NCBI RefSeq assembly: GCF_040958095.1
Contig: NC_091219.1
Coordinates: forward strand, 24,442,202 to 24,506,201
Direction: 5' to 3'
Source: Procambarus clarkii
Taxonomy: Eukaryota > Arthropoda > Malacostraca > Decapoda > Cambaridae
DNA: 64,000 bases
In this document: piece after piece, positions 10,798-23,900 of the stretch
Layout of the letters: the number at the start of each line of letters is the position of its first letter
Position numbering within the stretch: the stretch's first letter is position 1
Translations under genes and position numbers: made by a program
The notes under the pieces: generated by a model
What the model was told of the DNA's origin: nothing
What the model saw: the letters and a program-made list of their open reading frames with translations, nothing else
The model's database searches: none

Positions 10798-11850
10798 GGA
10801 AGGCTTGCCTGTCAGGCTTTGCATGCAACAGCAATTGTGTTTAATGTTTATAGTTTACATCTGCCAGATATGCAGGGCATGCTAATAAGTTAATCAAAGG
10901 TCAAATTCTCCATTAACATTGCAAAATTTTACAAAACTTTGCTGATGGCTGATGTATATTAGTGAGCGAGTTGCCTTTTATGATCAGAGATAAGGGCTTG
11001 TGTTCAAAAGGTAAGAAGAGTTATGTTATATTAAGTGTGAGTGAAAGAGAAATGTGAAATTTTTTATTTGAATAATTTTAGAACGTGTTAGTTATCACAT
11101 GATGGGCTTATGTATGAGAGAGAGACACCCAGTGGTAGTACCCATTTTATTTTTTTCCTAGCCCCCATGATGCTTTCACAACTTTTTAGAACCTTGGTGG
11201 ATACATCCGGTCATGAATTTGAGTCCACTTTTATTGTTAGCTCAAACTACCTATAATGTGTGATTGAAAATTTTGTGTAAATTAGTTTTCTTTGGACAGT
11301 CACTAGTCTATTATCATCTGGGCCTCAACTGGAAAAAATTGTCTATTGATTATCCTGTACTGTATCTGCAAAAATTGTGTGTTCGATTGTTATTTTTGCC
11401 GTTTTTTATTGTTTATTTTGGATTTTAGGTAATTTCCTGCCATTTTTAATTATCTATCACATTATCTCTATCTTTGTCATAATGGATATTTTAAAAAGAT
11501 AGCCGATTCACAGATAATAGATCAGTGACTAATTGTAAATTGCATTCGGAATACAAATTAACATATACTATATATTGATTATTTTTGTGTTTACTTGTAT
11601 GACTATGTATATGTATGGATATACAGGTAATTGCACATGTATGCAAGTGTATATGCAATTACCAATTTATGTTAATGTCTTTAAGGAAAATAGTTCTTGT
11701 GTGAGGAGGTGGGAGTGAAATTTTGTTGAAATTGTAAATTTTGTCTTAAGGCAGGAACAGTAGCAAACAGTTTTTTACTAACCACTTTTTTACTAAAGTA
11801 CAAATTTATTTACATTTCTAATAAAGATTTAATCTGTAAAATACTTATAT
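10798..11850 (+). other. Probable 3' UTR of the CENP-A-like gene
   Basis: This AT-rich stretch has no ORF of note or recognisable repeat, apart from a short inverted repeat (ggtaattgca and its complement) around 11626-11665. The first canonical AATAAA after the stop that I see is at 11820-11825. The exact 3' end is inferred. Confidence 0.4.
11820..11825 (+). terminator. Candidate polyadenylation signal for the CENP-A-like gene
   Basis: AATAAA about 1.0 kb past the stop codon in an AT-rich region, followed by T-rich sequence. Position and sequence only; no transcript evidence. Confidence 0.35.
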
Positions 11851-11899
11851 TTTTTATTCTTGAATGTCTTGGAGGGAAATAAGAAAATTCTATTTAAAA

Positions 11900-13890
11900 T
11901 TATCACTTTGGAGGTGGTGGCTAGGTGCAGAAGTGCCTAAAGGATGCGCGTTTGTTTGGTTAACAAAAATGTTAGACAATTGGCAGTTACAGTACACCAA
12001 AAATAGCATGAAGACATACCGTATTTGCTGCAGTATAAAATCCACCCCATGTTACAAGGATATTTTGTGGGAGAAAAAACTATTTTAGTATGTTTCATTA
12101 TACATTGAAAGATATTTTAAAGTTGATTTGGTACCATAAATCTTACTTCCTCAAAGATCAGCTGTGATGTAATTGTTTATATTTCGGGCAAGAGAATTTC
12201 TATACAGGATGTGAAACTTGTTTTTGTCCTGTCCAAATAGGCTGCCCGCCCACCAAAATCCACCTTGCCTACCTGCCAGTCAGCCACCAATCCATCCATC
12301 CAGCCAGCCTGCCTGCCCACCTGTCCACCCAGCCAGCCTGCCTGCCAACCTGTCCACCCAGCCAGCCAGCCTGCCCATGATTTATACCCACCCCATGCTG
12401 CCCACCCACCTGCTGAACCTGCCTGTCTGCCCACCCACCCACCCTGTTAGCAATCATGTCTGCCTGCCTGCCCATTCCACCCACCAGTCAGACACCAAAT
12501 AATCCACCCCACCTGCTTGCCAGTCAGCAACCAATCCATCCACCCACCTACCCACCCTGCCTGCCCACAAGCCGACTAGCCCACTTGCTTGCCTGCCTGC
12601 CATCCATCCATCATACCTGAAGAGGGTTTAGTAACACGATTTACTTTAATAATTTTGCTTTTCAAAATTTTATTATTGGCAATGATTGTTTTTCCTAGCA
12701 AACTTGCCCAGTGTGCTTGTCCGGCCCCCCCTAGCCTACGCCGCTAGGTCTTGCATCCTTTATACGGCCGCAGTAGACGCAGGGCAATTTTTTTATACAT
12801 TTAAAAATAAAGTATTTGCAGGGATTGTATACAGTACCTGCAAATATGGTAGTTGCTGTTTACCAGCATGTTCCTGTACAAAAGTAAATGGGAAGAAAAG
12901 TTCAGACAGAAAAGCACAAGAATTTGGAAAAAAAATAATTAATTAGGAAATCGGTATTTGGTAGAGCAACAGTGTGAAAGTTGAGAGGTTATAGCAAGTT
13001 AGCAAGGTGCCTTGCAGTGTAACAAGTAAATTCATAAGTTTTGATGTAGCTACTGGGACCACAAATATAATGTGGGGTGAGCACTGAGTAACTGCCGCAA
13101 GTAATAATTGCTTGTAGTGTATAAGCCTTCCACAGCAGAATTTAATTTGTTTAATTTTTACTAAATGCAGTTTCATGTTAGTGTCTCGTGTTATATATAC
13201 TGTATAACTTTTTATCTACCGTTTCTGCATTACCGTATGTTGAGAATGCTTTTGCATATCGGCTTCAAACTTTCAGGAGTTATTGAAGATCTCACTTCTT
13301 GCATTGCTATGTAGCCTCCTAGTGGCAGATTTTACAAATCTATTTTTTTTTAATAATTTTCCAAGTTAGTGCCTTGTTAATAGCTGGGGTACTTTCATCC
13401 CCAAAATGTACCACTCTTTAACAACTTTGTAAATTAAAAATATACATATTAATTTTATAATTAAGTAATAAAATAGTAGGCAGGTGGATACAGATTAGCT
13501 AAGTATAATTACAAGAGGAGAGCTACACCAGTGGCTTGTTTGCTGACCCAAACAGGAATCCTGTCACACTGGGTGCCTTGTGCTCTGCTCCAGCAGGAAA
13601 GTGACAGGAAGCAAAAATCGCCTTAACCGTTCAGAAATAATATGGAAATGTACCTTGGCACATTAAGGCAGCACCCATGAATGGTATGTACAGTATCTAC
13701 GATATTTTCAGTCTGAAGTTAGACTACTGTTATTTCCATACATCATGTACACTTATCATTCTAAGGGGCCCATCACCTATCACCCATAATAATTACCGTA
13801 CAACGTTTTGGTATCTACCAATGTTACCAAAAATTATAAACTGTGTTCTTAAGCAACATTTCTCTATTAGGTACAAGCCGAATTTTCATT
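11900..13890. other. Intergenic, no gene recognised
   Basis: Apart from the CCTGCC array, this AT-rich stretch between the two genes shows only short ORFs without splice or family support. Confidence 0.5.
12235..12620 (+). repeat. CCTGCC/CCAGCC low-complexity array
   Basis: The degenerate 4-bp-based repeat (cctg, ccac, ccag) gives long proline/cysteine-rich open frames on both strands with no gene signal. Confidence 0.8.
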
Positions 13891-13895
13891 ATCTT

Positions 13896-14128
13896 GAGGT
13901 TATCTTGAGATGATTTCGGGGCTTTAGTGTCCCCGCGGCCTGGTCTTTGACCAGGCCTCCATCCCCAGGAAGCAGCTTGTTGACAGCTGACTAACTCCCA
14001 GGTACCTATTTACTGCTAGGTAACAGGGGCATCAGGGTGAAAGAAACTTTCCCGCCGGCGCCTGGGATCAAACCCGGGACCACAGGATCACGCATCCAGT
14101 GTTCTGTCCACTCAGCCACAGGCTCCCA
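13896..14128 (-). mobile_element. tRNA-derived SINE, family A, near full length
   Basis: Read on the minus strand it has the A-box-like gtggctgagtggacag, the B-box gggtttgatccc, the ctagcagtaaataggtacct body and the ggacactaaagccccgaaat tail ending in gataacctcaa. It is the best-preserved copy in the window. Confidence 0.85.
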
Positions 14129-16063
14129 TTAAATCGAGTTTTTTGTAACTTTTTTTTCTTATGGAATGATAAAGCTTTCCTTTACATTATATATGATTTT
14201 ATTTTATTATTTTGAATTAACACTAACAAGTTGGTAATTCATGTTCTGAATATAATACTGTAGTATTAATTGGAATAAACCAATTTGAAAATAAATATTT
14301 AAAAATGAAAATCATTTTGCCTGTTAGGCACATTGGGACTTTCATACTAGGGCAAATAGTGTGTTCTAGCTGTTAGGTACAACAAATATATATATAAGGG
14401 TACCACCACTGGTGCAGTTATTGGGACCCATTTTTAGCTTCAGAGAAGCAAATAGGGAGCATTCAGAGAAAATTTTTCGCTTGTCCCTGATTTCTTGGGT
14501 ATTTGCTTCTACCACCCATTTGATTGAAAACGTTATTGTACATGATTACAAATTTTGTGTGTGAATTTATTTTTCATTCACACTGCTATCACATGCAGCA
14601 TTGGCAATATTAGCAGTAACAGTGATACATCATATGATGCAGTATGTCATTGCCTTGTGCCATTCTGCAGTCTTTGTTGGCATACTCCTCAAATTTTCCC
14701 TTGCTCCCATCCTAAAGATCTTTATGCCATTCCTGTCTGTCACTTTGACAACTGTCAATACATTCGGCTTGCCGACGACCTATACAGGGTACTAGTATTT
14801 CCAACATGTCATCATAACTGTATATCCAATTTCCCCCAATGTTTACCTATCCTACCTCTCATCTCAATTTAAATAGGCTATCCTTGTTAACCTTATTTTT
14901 TCCTTTCAATATCTTGCATGTAGTAATCATGTACTATTTCTTCTCAAACCCCCTAACTGCACATCCTAAATTAGGTAGATTTCCTGGTGTGCATTAGAAA
15001 AATAAAAAATATTTTTACCATTCTATATTGTAAAGCATAGCTTTCTGATGTTGGGGAAAATCTTAATAATTTTAGTTTGCCTGTAGTGAGGTGAATGTTA
15101 ATGATATATTCTGATAAATAATTTTAAAGTTAACTGTTTGTAATCGATTTCCCATCACAAATATCTTCCACATCAATAAGTCCTTGAAATTTTGCAAGGC
15201 ATCAATGGTTACTAGCATTGGCTTCAGTAGAGATGTTGATGCACCTGACATGGTGGTCATCTTTTTCACAATATCGCAAATGATTGCCAGAAGTCTGTTG
15301 CTGAATGATGTCCACGTAGAATCTTTAGGACTTTTGACTATTACAGGGAACATCTGGTCTCCCACAGACAATAGGCACACCATTGATCTATCGTTTGAGG
15401 AGACGGCAGCAGTTTAAGGAGCCAATAGATAGTTTTTTAAAAGTTGTTCAATGTCAACCAATATTTTTTGACTAGTTGTACAGTATATGAAAAGGGGTGC
15501 AATTGTTCCAAGTTTCAGTACTGCACCCTAAATAGAAAGGGAGATTTGATTTTTTTTTTCAACGAATTTTACACATTTTCAAATCCGTATAACAACCACA
15601 AGTTTCAAATGAAATCATTTTTCTGACACATTAGCATATAATAAAGAATCTGGGGCCGGGGATTTTCCAAAACATCTTTAGTTTTTTAATACAAATAGAC
15701 AAAGTGCCCCCAAAAATTATGCAAATATATCATGTTTTATTTCTATTATAAAATCATTAAATGAACTAAGGAAAAAATGCTGGCTCCTGATTTTAGACAT
15801 AAACTTTACATATAAGGTGTAAGTTTCATGTAAATTGAGTAAACAATGAAAGAGTTACACGAAGATTTATGTAACTTGAAAAAAAAAAAGAGTAAAAAAT
15901 AGTCTAAAGTGCTGCCATCTGTGGCTGAGGTTGATATCAACCAATTTCCTCCAAAATTGGCACCCTTACAGATAGGCTTATGTGCAGTCAGGTGTATAAG
16001 TTTCATGCAAATCGTCCTATAAACAAATAAGAAAAAAAAGATTTAATACTAATTTATTTTTGG

Positions 16064-16096
16064 TCAGCTATCACAATATGCTATTGTGATAGCTGA
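16064..16096. repeat. Perfect 15-bp inverted repeat, 3-nt loop
   Basis: The left arm TCAGCTATCACAATA is exactly complementary to TATTGTGATAGCTGA. No poly-T or gene nearby suggests a terminator; its role is unknown. Confidence 0.85.
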
Positions 16097-16194
16097 GAGT
16101 CATAGATATGATTTTAGTTGACACTTGTTTGATAATCATTTTTGACCATTTTGGAAAAATTTTGAAACAATTCAATTTTTTTTTTCCCCCCCTT

Positions 16195-17000
16195 TTCTAT
16201 GCTCTTCGTAGTCAATCTTCCTTTGTAGTTGTTGTTGATTCTCGTAGTGCCCTCGTGGCTCTCGGGTCCTTTAAGGCTGATGTTCGTTGACACCTGTATC
16301 GTGCTTCAATTTAATCGCCAGGAGATCACCCTCTCACTAGACTCGTCTGTAGGAAGTACAGTATAGTATGTCAAATTACCTTGGATCATAAATATTAATC
16401 CGGTTCATCCAGTGGTTGTCGAGATCCAGCATTGGCTGTTTCTTGTTCACAGTAAATTTAAGTCGGTTGAGTTTTGTTGGGTTCCCAGCCATATGGGTGT
16501 CTCATTAAATGAGCGTGCAGATGCTGCCACCAGGGAAGCTGTCCGCTCTTGTCCCATCTCTCGTAAAGGTATTCCTTATTCCGACTTTTACCCGGTTATC
16601 CATTCCTCCATCCTTACCCGTTGGCAGGCTTGTTGGTTGTCTGTTACTGGTAACAAACTACATACTCTTAAAAGTTGTGTGTCCTCGTGGCTCCTACCAC
16701 CGTAACCGGTGATGGGAAACGGCTCTGGCGAGGTTGCGTATTGGCCATACTCGCTTAACTCATGGTCACTTAATGGAGCACTGTCCTGCTCCTTATTGTC
16801 CCTCTTACGGTCGTGCATATCCTTGTTGAATGTCCCGATTTCCGGGACGAACGTGTCTTGTTTTCCGACTGTCCCCCGTGGTCGATTGTCTCTCGATCGT
16901 ATTCTTGGTGACTTGGATACTTTTGATATTGATATCGTTCGCCTTATGCATTTCTGTTCTCGCATTGGCATCCTTGGTGATATTTAGCGCCCTCTGATTA
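16195..17000 (+). pseudogene. LINE RNase H and C-terminal relic
   Basis: Open pieces read VVVVDSRSALVAL, then EFCWVPSHMGV..NERAD (RNase H active-site region), then in a shifted frame LARLRIGHTRLTHGHLM and CPAPYCPSY (the Cys motif near the C-terminus of RNase H-bearing, Jockey/I-type LINEs). Frameshifts and stops (e.g. the +1 shift near 16700) show it is dead. A related reverse copy is at 19420-19680. Confidence 0.8.
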
Positions 17001-17529
17001 TCCCGCACATTTTATGGTGCTACATAGCCTTTCCGGTTTGGTGCCTTCTTTTGATTACTTACGTCCCGGTTTGGTGTCTTCTTTTGATAATTACTTACTT
17101 CTCCCTTCCTATTTATGCTACGATGCTGAGACTTGGACCAGATGAAACCCTTTTCATATACAACTAGTCAAAAAAAAAAAATTGGTTGACATTGAACAAC
17201 TTTCAAAAAGCTATTTATTGGCCCCTTAAGAGCGAGAGGTTAAACTCCCTTTATTTGTCCTCATAGCCAAGCCCTTTCAATCCTGCTATTACTGTAGTCT
17301 AGTTGTAAACATGTACTTTCTCATGTACAGTGTGATTGATTCACATTTAGTTTATATTACATTGTAACAAGTCGCTGACACTACGTAACTGTTCCTATGA
17401 CTACCCCAGACATTTGAGACAGTTGGTGGTTCTCTTGATCTGCTTCTAAGAGTTTGTATATATAATAGGATATTGTTTAGTTAATGTCTTTAGTGAGGGA
17501 CGACTAATAAAAGTAAATGCTTTATCTAG

Positions 17530-17740
17530 CAAATTGTCATTGGGGAGTGGGGAAGGGATGGGAACTATCAGGGAAAAGCACCAAACCACAAGGATTGTAT
17601 AGTACTTGAAAGAGGTCAGGATAAGGATTTGGGACGGGACGGGGTAAAGGAATGGTGCCCAACCACTCGGACGGATGGGGATTGAACGCCGACCTGTATG
17701 AAATGTGGCCATCGCTCTACCGTCTAGTCCAAGTGCTTGG
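17530..17740 (-). mobile_element. tRNA-derived SINE, family B, reverse copy
   Basis: On the minus strand it carries tggactagacggtagagcg, a B-box-like region and the caccattcctttaccccgtc body, matching 3985-4150. Confidence 0.75.
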
Positions 17741-17744
17741 ACAT

Positions 17745-19365
17745 TGGGGAAAATAAATTTTTAAGGGGATTTTTAAATCATTTAATTTGACAAATATTTA
17801 CAGTCCTGTAGTGTCGGATATTGCATTGTTCTATTGTACAAAACAAATTTAGAAAACAAGGAAAGGGCAGGATGCTCTTAACTCTAATATTTTTGTCTCT
17901 TGTCCTTTAACCCTACAGTACTGTACAAACAATAGGTTACAAATGATAATACTTTGCCAGGCATGCACAAAATTTGAAACATTTCAAGCGCATCTTTAAA
18001 AAGCAGTTTACACTTTACAGGCAGCAAAGATGTGTTGAAAAGTTTCTGCATAAGGGAGTATCGGTTCCACAACAGACATGGCATAAAGATAGAACAGAAT
18101 TATTTATAAATTTCATGAAACAATTACTATATGAAGCCTGCTAAAAAAAAAAAAGTCACAAGAAGCCCAAAGTCTGGAGCAATTCAAAGTCCTGTAACAT
18201 GTGACTAGCAATAAGTTGGGGACTTCCATCTGTTAGTGTTCCAGTTTCTCTTACACACAAACATTATATATAAAAAAAACTAATAAAGTAATGCATCTTA
18301 AAATATCAGTTACATGGCATAAAAAGTGGGGGAAGACAGATTAATATAAGTACTGTACTTTACAAAAGTGTTTGCAGATGGTTATGTAGTATATTTTACC
18401 TTAGTGAAGAATATAATACACAACATGTCTGGATTGTGTCCTTGTCCCACTCCATTCAAAAGCCCACCTTCACTCAACTTTGTGAGTCCTCCCAGTAGTA
18501 TCTAATCATCTAACCAGTGTTCCCTCTGCCTTTTTAAAAGCTGCTGCTGTCTGCAGATTAATCCTATTCTTTAATTTTTGCAATAATGGTAAAATCTAAG
18601 CACTAATAACAGTAAGAAAAAGAAACAAACTTTGCTACTTAGGTATTATATATTGTTCAAGTACTTTAGTACACACACACACTGCTTTAACTCGATACAA
18701 CCCTTTAAACTTCAAATGTACATCTCGCAAAAATTTGAATTTCTTGTTTAATCTTAGACAGTTACAGCACTTACACAACAAGCATATTTTTCATGATTTA
18801 ATCGTATGTACCATTCACCGAATTCCTATAATAATATAACTGAGCTTACATTGTTACTTACATTATCCATGGATTCATTGCTATACATATCAAATAATAC
18901 AAATTAGCTATTTCTGCATGATGCAAAACAGTCAAAAGCTTTATTACCATTCATGAATAACTAGATTTTGCAACCAATCTGGTGTTAGACTGCATTAAAA
19001 TGAACTGTTTATACCTTTTATCATCTCTAACCTTCGGTGAATCACCATTTTAAGATGTTTAAAGTTATTTCCCTACAATGGTTCCAACATATGTCTGTCC
19101 AAAAATACCAAAAAGTACTGTAGTTGCATAACAATTTTCCCATTCCTGTACATATGTCTTTATGACAATTAGTTCATAGATCTTCTAGACAATGTTAATT
19201 CAAGGTTTTATTCAGCACTATATATTCCATATTGCTTACAATACAAGGCAGAAGGGCTTTAAATTATATATTACTGGAACTCTACAAACTTTATTGCATA
19301 TTCCAAAAATCAGGTCAGTAGGTAGAGGTTAATTTGTTTTTTGTTTCAAGCAGAAACAAAAGTAC
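17745..19365. other. Intergenic, no gene recognised
   Basis: AT-rich sequence downstream of RNF170 with short ORFs only. It may include distal 3' UTR of RNF170, as several TTTATT (AATAAA on minus) sites occur. Nothing else is supported. Confidence 0.4.
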
Positions 19366-19369
19366 GGTG

Positions 19370-19685
19370 ATTAATTATCATAAGGAGCCAAGCTGGGAAG
19401 ACTGTAGCAGTCTGTCACTGGATATTCAAAATGCACTAAATATCATCCAAGATGCCAGTATGAGAACAAAAAGATACAAGGGGGAGCGATATCAAAGGTA
19501 CTGGATTCTACTGAGGGACAAATTTTTCTTTGGGATATTAGGAAAGCAAGAAACATGATCCCAAAAATCAGGATATTCTACAAGGAGATGCATGACTAAA
19601 TGGGACAATGCAATTCAGACCAAAAGGAGCAGGATGTTCCATTAAATGACCATGGGTGAAACTTTAGCACAATCCATTTATTAGG
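19370..19685 (-). pseudogene. LINE C-terminal relic, same family as 16195-17000
   Basis: Reading the minus strand, fragments align with the C-terminal tail encoded at 16720-17000: a region resembling THGHLME, then a degenerate CPxC area and a final FLFSYWHLG-like stretch. It is heavily mutated. Confidence 0.5.
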
Positions 19686-20727
19686 GGTAAAAAAGAGCAA
19701 TGTTAAAAAATTCAAGGTTTCTCAAACTGCACACATCTTTTTATATATCATTTTTTTTACAGTGAATACTACACTTTGAATGCAATGATTAGCAATTATT
19801 TTGTACAAGTCTGTGTTGACACCATTATGTTTGCTGTATTGCTTCATTCTGTGAATATCACAGTATCCAAGGAAACCAAGATACAAAGCTCCTGACTACA
19901 TACAGTACTGTACTTTTCCATTTACTCTATACACATATGTAAACAAACTTTGAAAAAATATATGTTTAAACTATTTTTCAACAATATACTAAACCTAATC
20001 ATTACCATTTACAGTGTACTTTATCTGCTAATAAAGAAGTATTTTGAGCCGTGTATATAAATTATGTAAAAAAAAAGTACATTAATTAATATTAAATTAC
20101 ATTCTGAAGTACAGTATAAATAAATAGTTTTAAATCTGCAGGACATTACTGCATGTATCCCCCAGAACATTTTTGTATGATAATACTAATCATCCAAAAT
20201 CTACCTTCTTTGATAAATTTAACAGGCTGTGTGTAGCATTTATTTACTGGCTATGCTGTTCAATTTTTTGACCACATGATATGTAGCAGACATGCTATAG
20301 GTAAAAATATTTGGTCTCCCATTTGTGTTAATTTCCAAAGTTCTGACTGGATATTAAAATGCTGAGATTACTGTATATATATAGTAGTACAGTACTGTAA
20401 CATAAAATATAGTCACCAGACTTTGTCATTTGATGTTACTACTGGGGTGAAATTTTCCAAGGTATAAAAACGGAATTGCCTAAAATTCAGTACAGTGCAG
20501 TATTTACAGTAAGCTCGAGTTAAGATCAGTGTACTTTTGAAGTAGTCAGGAAACTCATATTGTCTGTCGACAACAAAAATTTGCATAAAAACATGACAAG
20601 TTAATTATTACAATATTTATATATTGGATTTGTCTTATATGTTAATTTTTTCTCTATAAATTAAGGTACAGTACTGTTAAACTTTAATTCTCACCGTAAA
20701 ATCAACAAAACGTAATTGTTTCCAACC

Positions 20728-20994
20728 CTACCAGTCTCTATTAGCAACAACTGTGCGGTAAACAACGCTAACTTGTATTAACAAGAAAGCAATGACCACA
20801 ACATCATCAATAAGTCCAAGAAGACCCAAAAAGGCTTCGGGAATTAAGTCAATGGGTGTTATTGCATAAAGGATGGCAGTAGCAACACAAATGAGAAATC
20901 TAAATCTTGATAACATTTCAATACCACGCCAGGTGAACAGTTCTGCCCAGATGTGACGTAAAATAGTGGGCAGATCTTGTAGTTGGCCATAGAA
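20728..20994 (-). CDS. RNF170: RNF170 coding exon 6 (DUF1232, stop)
   Basis: This last exon has acceptor CCCTTTTTCCAG and stop TAG at 20730-20728. It encodes residues 160-247. The DUF1232 hallmark P-I-D-L-I-P-E at 206-212 and the IDDVVVI stretch at 221-227 lie within two predicted membrane helices. No further intron is needed. Confidence 0.96.
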   Translation of the reverse strand, partial: FYGQLQDLPTILRHIWAELFTWRGIEMLSRFRFLICVATAILYAITPIDLIPEAFLGLLGLIDDVVVIAFLLIQVSVVYRTVVANRDW

Positions 20995-23900
20995 CTGGAA
21001 AAAGGGAAAATGTGTTCAAGATTTTCTTAAGAATTCAAGTTGTTCAAGAATTAAGATTTCATCTTAATCTCTCAATCTGTCTTCATTATTCTTACTTTAT
21101 TTCCCCACAAAATACCCGAGTAGTAAAATACAAAGTGCTAAAAAAATGATGGTTTATGTACTATAGATACATACATATACAAGAGCATAATGCAGATAAA
21201 AAGTCTTATGGTCACTGATTTGTCATTCCAATTGCTCTCACCTTTTCAATTTTAATTATCAATTTTTATGTTTTATCTCAAGTTATGAAATTTACCCGCT
21301 GTTTATATCACTTTTCCAATTGCTTTGAGGTTTTTAAATACTGTACAGTATATTACTCTCGTGTCATAAAATGTTATGTTTTCTAATGTCAAAATTAACT
21401 TTTCAGAAGGCATCAATGTTCCCCATATGAAATAATTTAATCCACTTCAATAATCCAATAATTCTTCCACTTCTGCTTATGGGGAAGAATATGGCTACCA
21501 ATATATTTATATTTAATGAGAACAGCATACTTATCAGCCCTGGATGGGCTCCAAATCATCATACACCTGCTCCCCAAACCTTTAGTCATTTTGAGTCCAT
21601 TGATCTGTTCCATTATTATCCTCCACAACACATGCACTCTATTATCCCCCCACTCATTGATTCCTATTTCCCCAAATGCATTCACTCTCCAACCCACACC
21701 TATTCCCACCCAACAAAAAGAAAAAAAAACTGAAAATGTGCAAAGACACACTATTAATGACTTCCAGAACTGAAAAACTAGAGCTATGGAGAGGCTGGAG
21801 GTGTTAAATGTACCAAAGCTAGAAGATAAAACATAAAAATAAAAATTAGGCAATATGATCACTACTGTACATACAAAATAGTAACAGGAATCAACAAAAC
21901 TGACTCGAGAGGAATTCTTGAAACCAGCACCCCTCAAGTACAAGAGGTCATAGGTTCAACCTAAGGAAACAAAGGTGCTGAAAAAATATTAAGTTTGCAA
22001 AAATATTTTGTTGCAAACAGTGATAGACAATTGGAAGAAGTTAGGCGAGAAGGCGTTGGACATCAAACCCATCAGTAGTGTCAAAGTGTCATATGACAGA
22101 GTACTGGGAGGATGAGCCTATCCTGCCAAAAATATACCACCAGTCTTGTTCAAATATTAATTGGAATGGGTGGGCAGACAAGTTCATTATACTGTACTAA
22201 GAATGTGAGAGTACAGTACCCACAGTACATATTTATAAAATCATGTTTCACCTGTATCATTACTCTAATAAACCTTTAATATATAAGTTTAGGTAAATAA
22301 TTACAATGTCAGGAATGCACCTCCACAGGATTATACTAAAATAAAGTTTTAGGGTTGATTGTGATAATGCTCCTGTTTCCAGGAAAATATTCCCAGCAAT
22401 AAATGAGATGTGTGTATCCCGTGTTAAACACTGCTCAAAATTCACTTACTGATCTAGGGTGTTCAGAGTACATGCGATTGTATTGCTGCACATCAACCAT
22501 AATACGCTCCCTTTCTTCAACTTCTTGAAGTTCCGCTGTATTAGTTTCCCCTTCAGAAAAACATGGCAATAGTAGTGTTACCTGAAATAGATATGAATAA
22601 TTGTAATATGGAATAAATGTTCTCATTAAATGGTAAGAGCAACAGTTGATTCTTCACTTAAAGCTATACAGTACAACCTCGATTCAACTACGTATCTTGG
22701 GACCGACCCCAATTCGTTACAAATTATTAAAATATATTGCTCTAGAAAGAAGAGAGATTTGTTAAATAATGCTCATTCAAATTTTTTAAAAGTTGTTTAA
22801 TAACAATAAAACCATGGTCACCTGCCCCCCTACTATTTTCTATTCCACTACTATTCTATTCTATACTATTTCCCCTCTACTATTCATTTGGTGGTTTTTG
22901 AAAAAAACCACCAACTGTGTTCATGTAGCAGTTGGCAGAACATTACATATTCCCGCTCTCTCGTGAGGCATTGTATTGGAATTATTCTATATCAAAATGA
23001 TCGAAAAAGAAGGGTTAAAATGATTAGCATAAAGATTTTTAGAAAATTTGAAATGGAATAAGGCTAAATTAGGTCTTTGAAATAGACAAAAAAGCAGCAA
23101 ATTATGTTAATTAGCTGTATCTGAATTTGAGTGTTAAAAAGAATTAATAAAAATGAAGTTAAAATAACATTTTTAAATAGCAATTAGTTTCAAATTTCAC
23201 ATTTACAATTCTTTAAACAAGAAAACATGATGAAGCTAAACTTACCTCCTGACGACAAAACGGGCATGGCATGGGTGATGTGCTAAAATTAGTCCTCCAA
23301 TTCTGGATTATGCAACTTGCTGAAAGAGGAAAACTCATGAATCTAAGAAGGACAATGGCAATGAGTAGAGTATACACTTAGAGTAAGCAAAGGAACATGA
23401 ATTATGGGAACACATGCCAAATGATTAACTAATTCATCACATCTTAGTAGAAAGCTCTACTTGCTTTCTACCTTTCTGCTCAATTCTCTTTAGTTGATGG
23501 CTTAAGGATTTGCCCATGCTCTATTCTCCTACCAACATACATGCTTCTCTGATTATCCATTTATACTGATCTAACTCATAATTTTTCAATTACTCAAGGC
23601 CCACAATTATTAGTAGTCATAACAGAAAATCTGTTTTTCACAGGTTTAATCATTACTTCCCTGAAGTTAGTGTTTCTAAGGATGATTGAAGTACCTGGTT
23701 TATTACATAGTTTAACACTATGTTTAGCCAGGAATGTACATACAGCATAATGAATGGATGCCTAATGAGCAAAACTATGCCACGATGTCCAAACCACACA
23801 TCACAAAATGAAGAAACAACACTTCGGTCCATCAAAGACCATTATCAATTCAATGTTATTTCTTCATTTTCTGATTTGTAGTTTTAGACATCCTACCTTC

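Noticed and set aside
12177-12502. Pro/Cys-rich ORFs on both strands
   Set aside because: Produced by the CCTGCC/CCAGCC low-complexity repeat.
14555-14872. 105-codon ORF with many Cys and His
   Set aside because: An overlapping frame is also open, no motif spacing fits a zinc finger family, and no splice support was found.
21437-21943. 168-codon minus-strand ORF in RNF170 intron 5
   Set aside because: Aromatic and hydrophobic AT-driven composition, overlaps a plus-strand LINE relic, no recognisable domain or splice partner.
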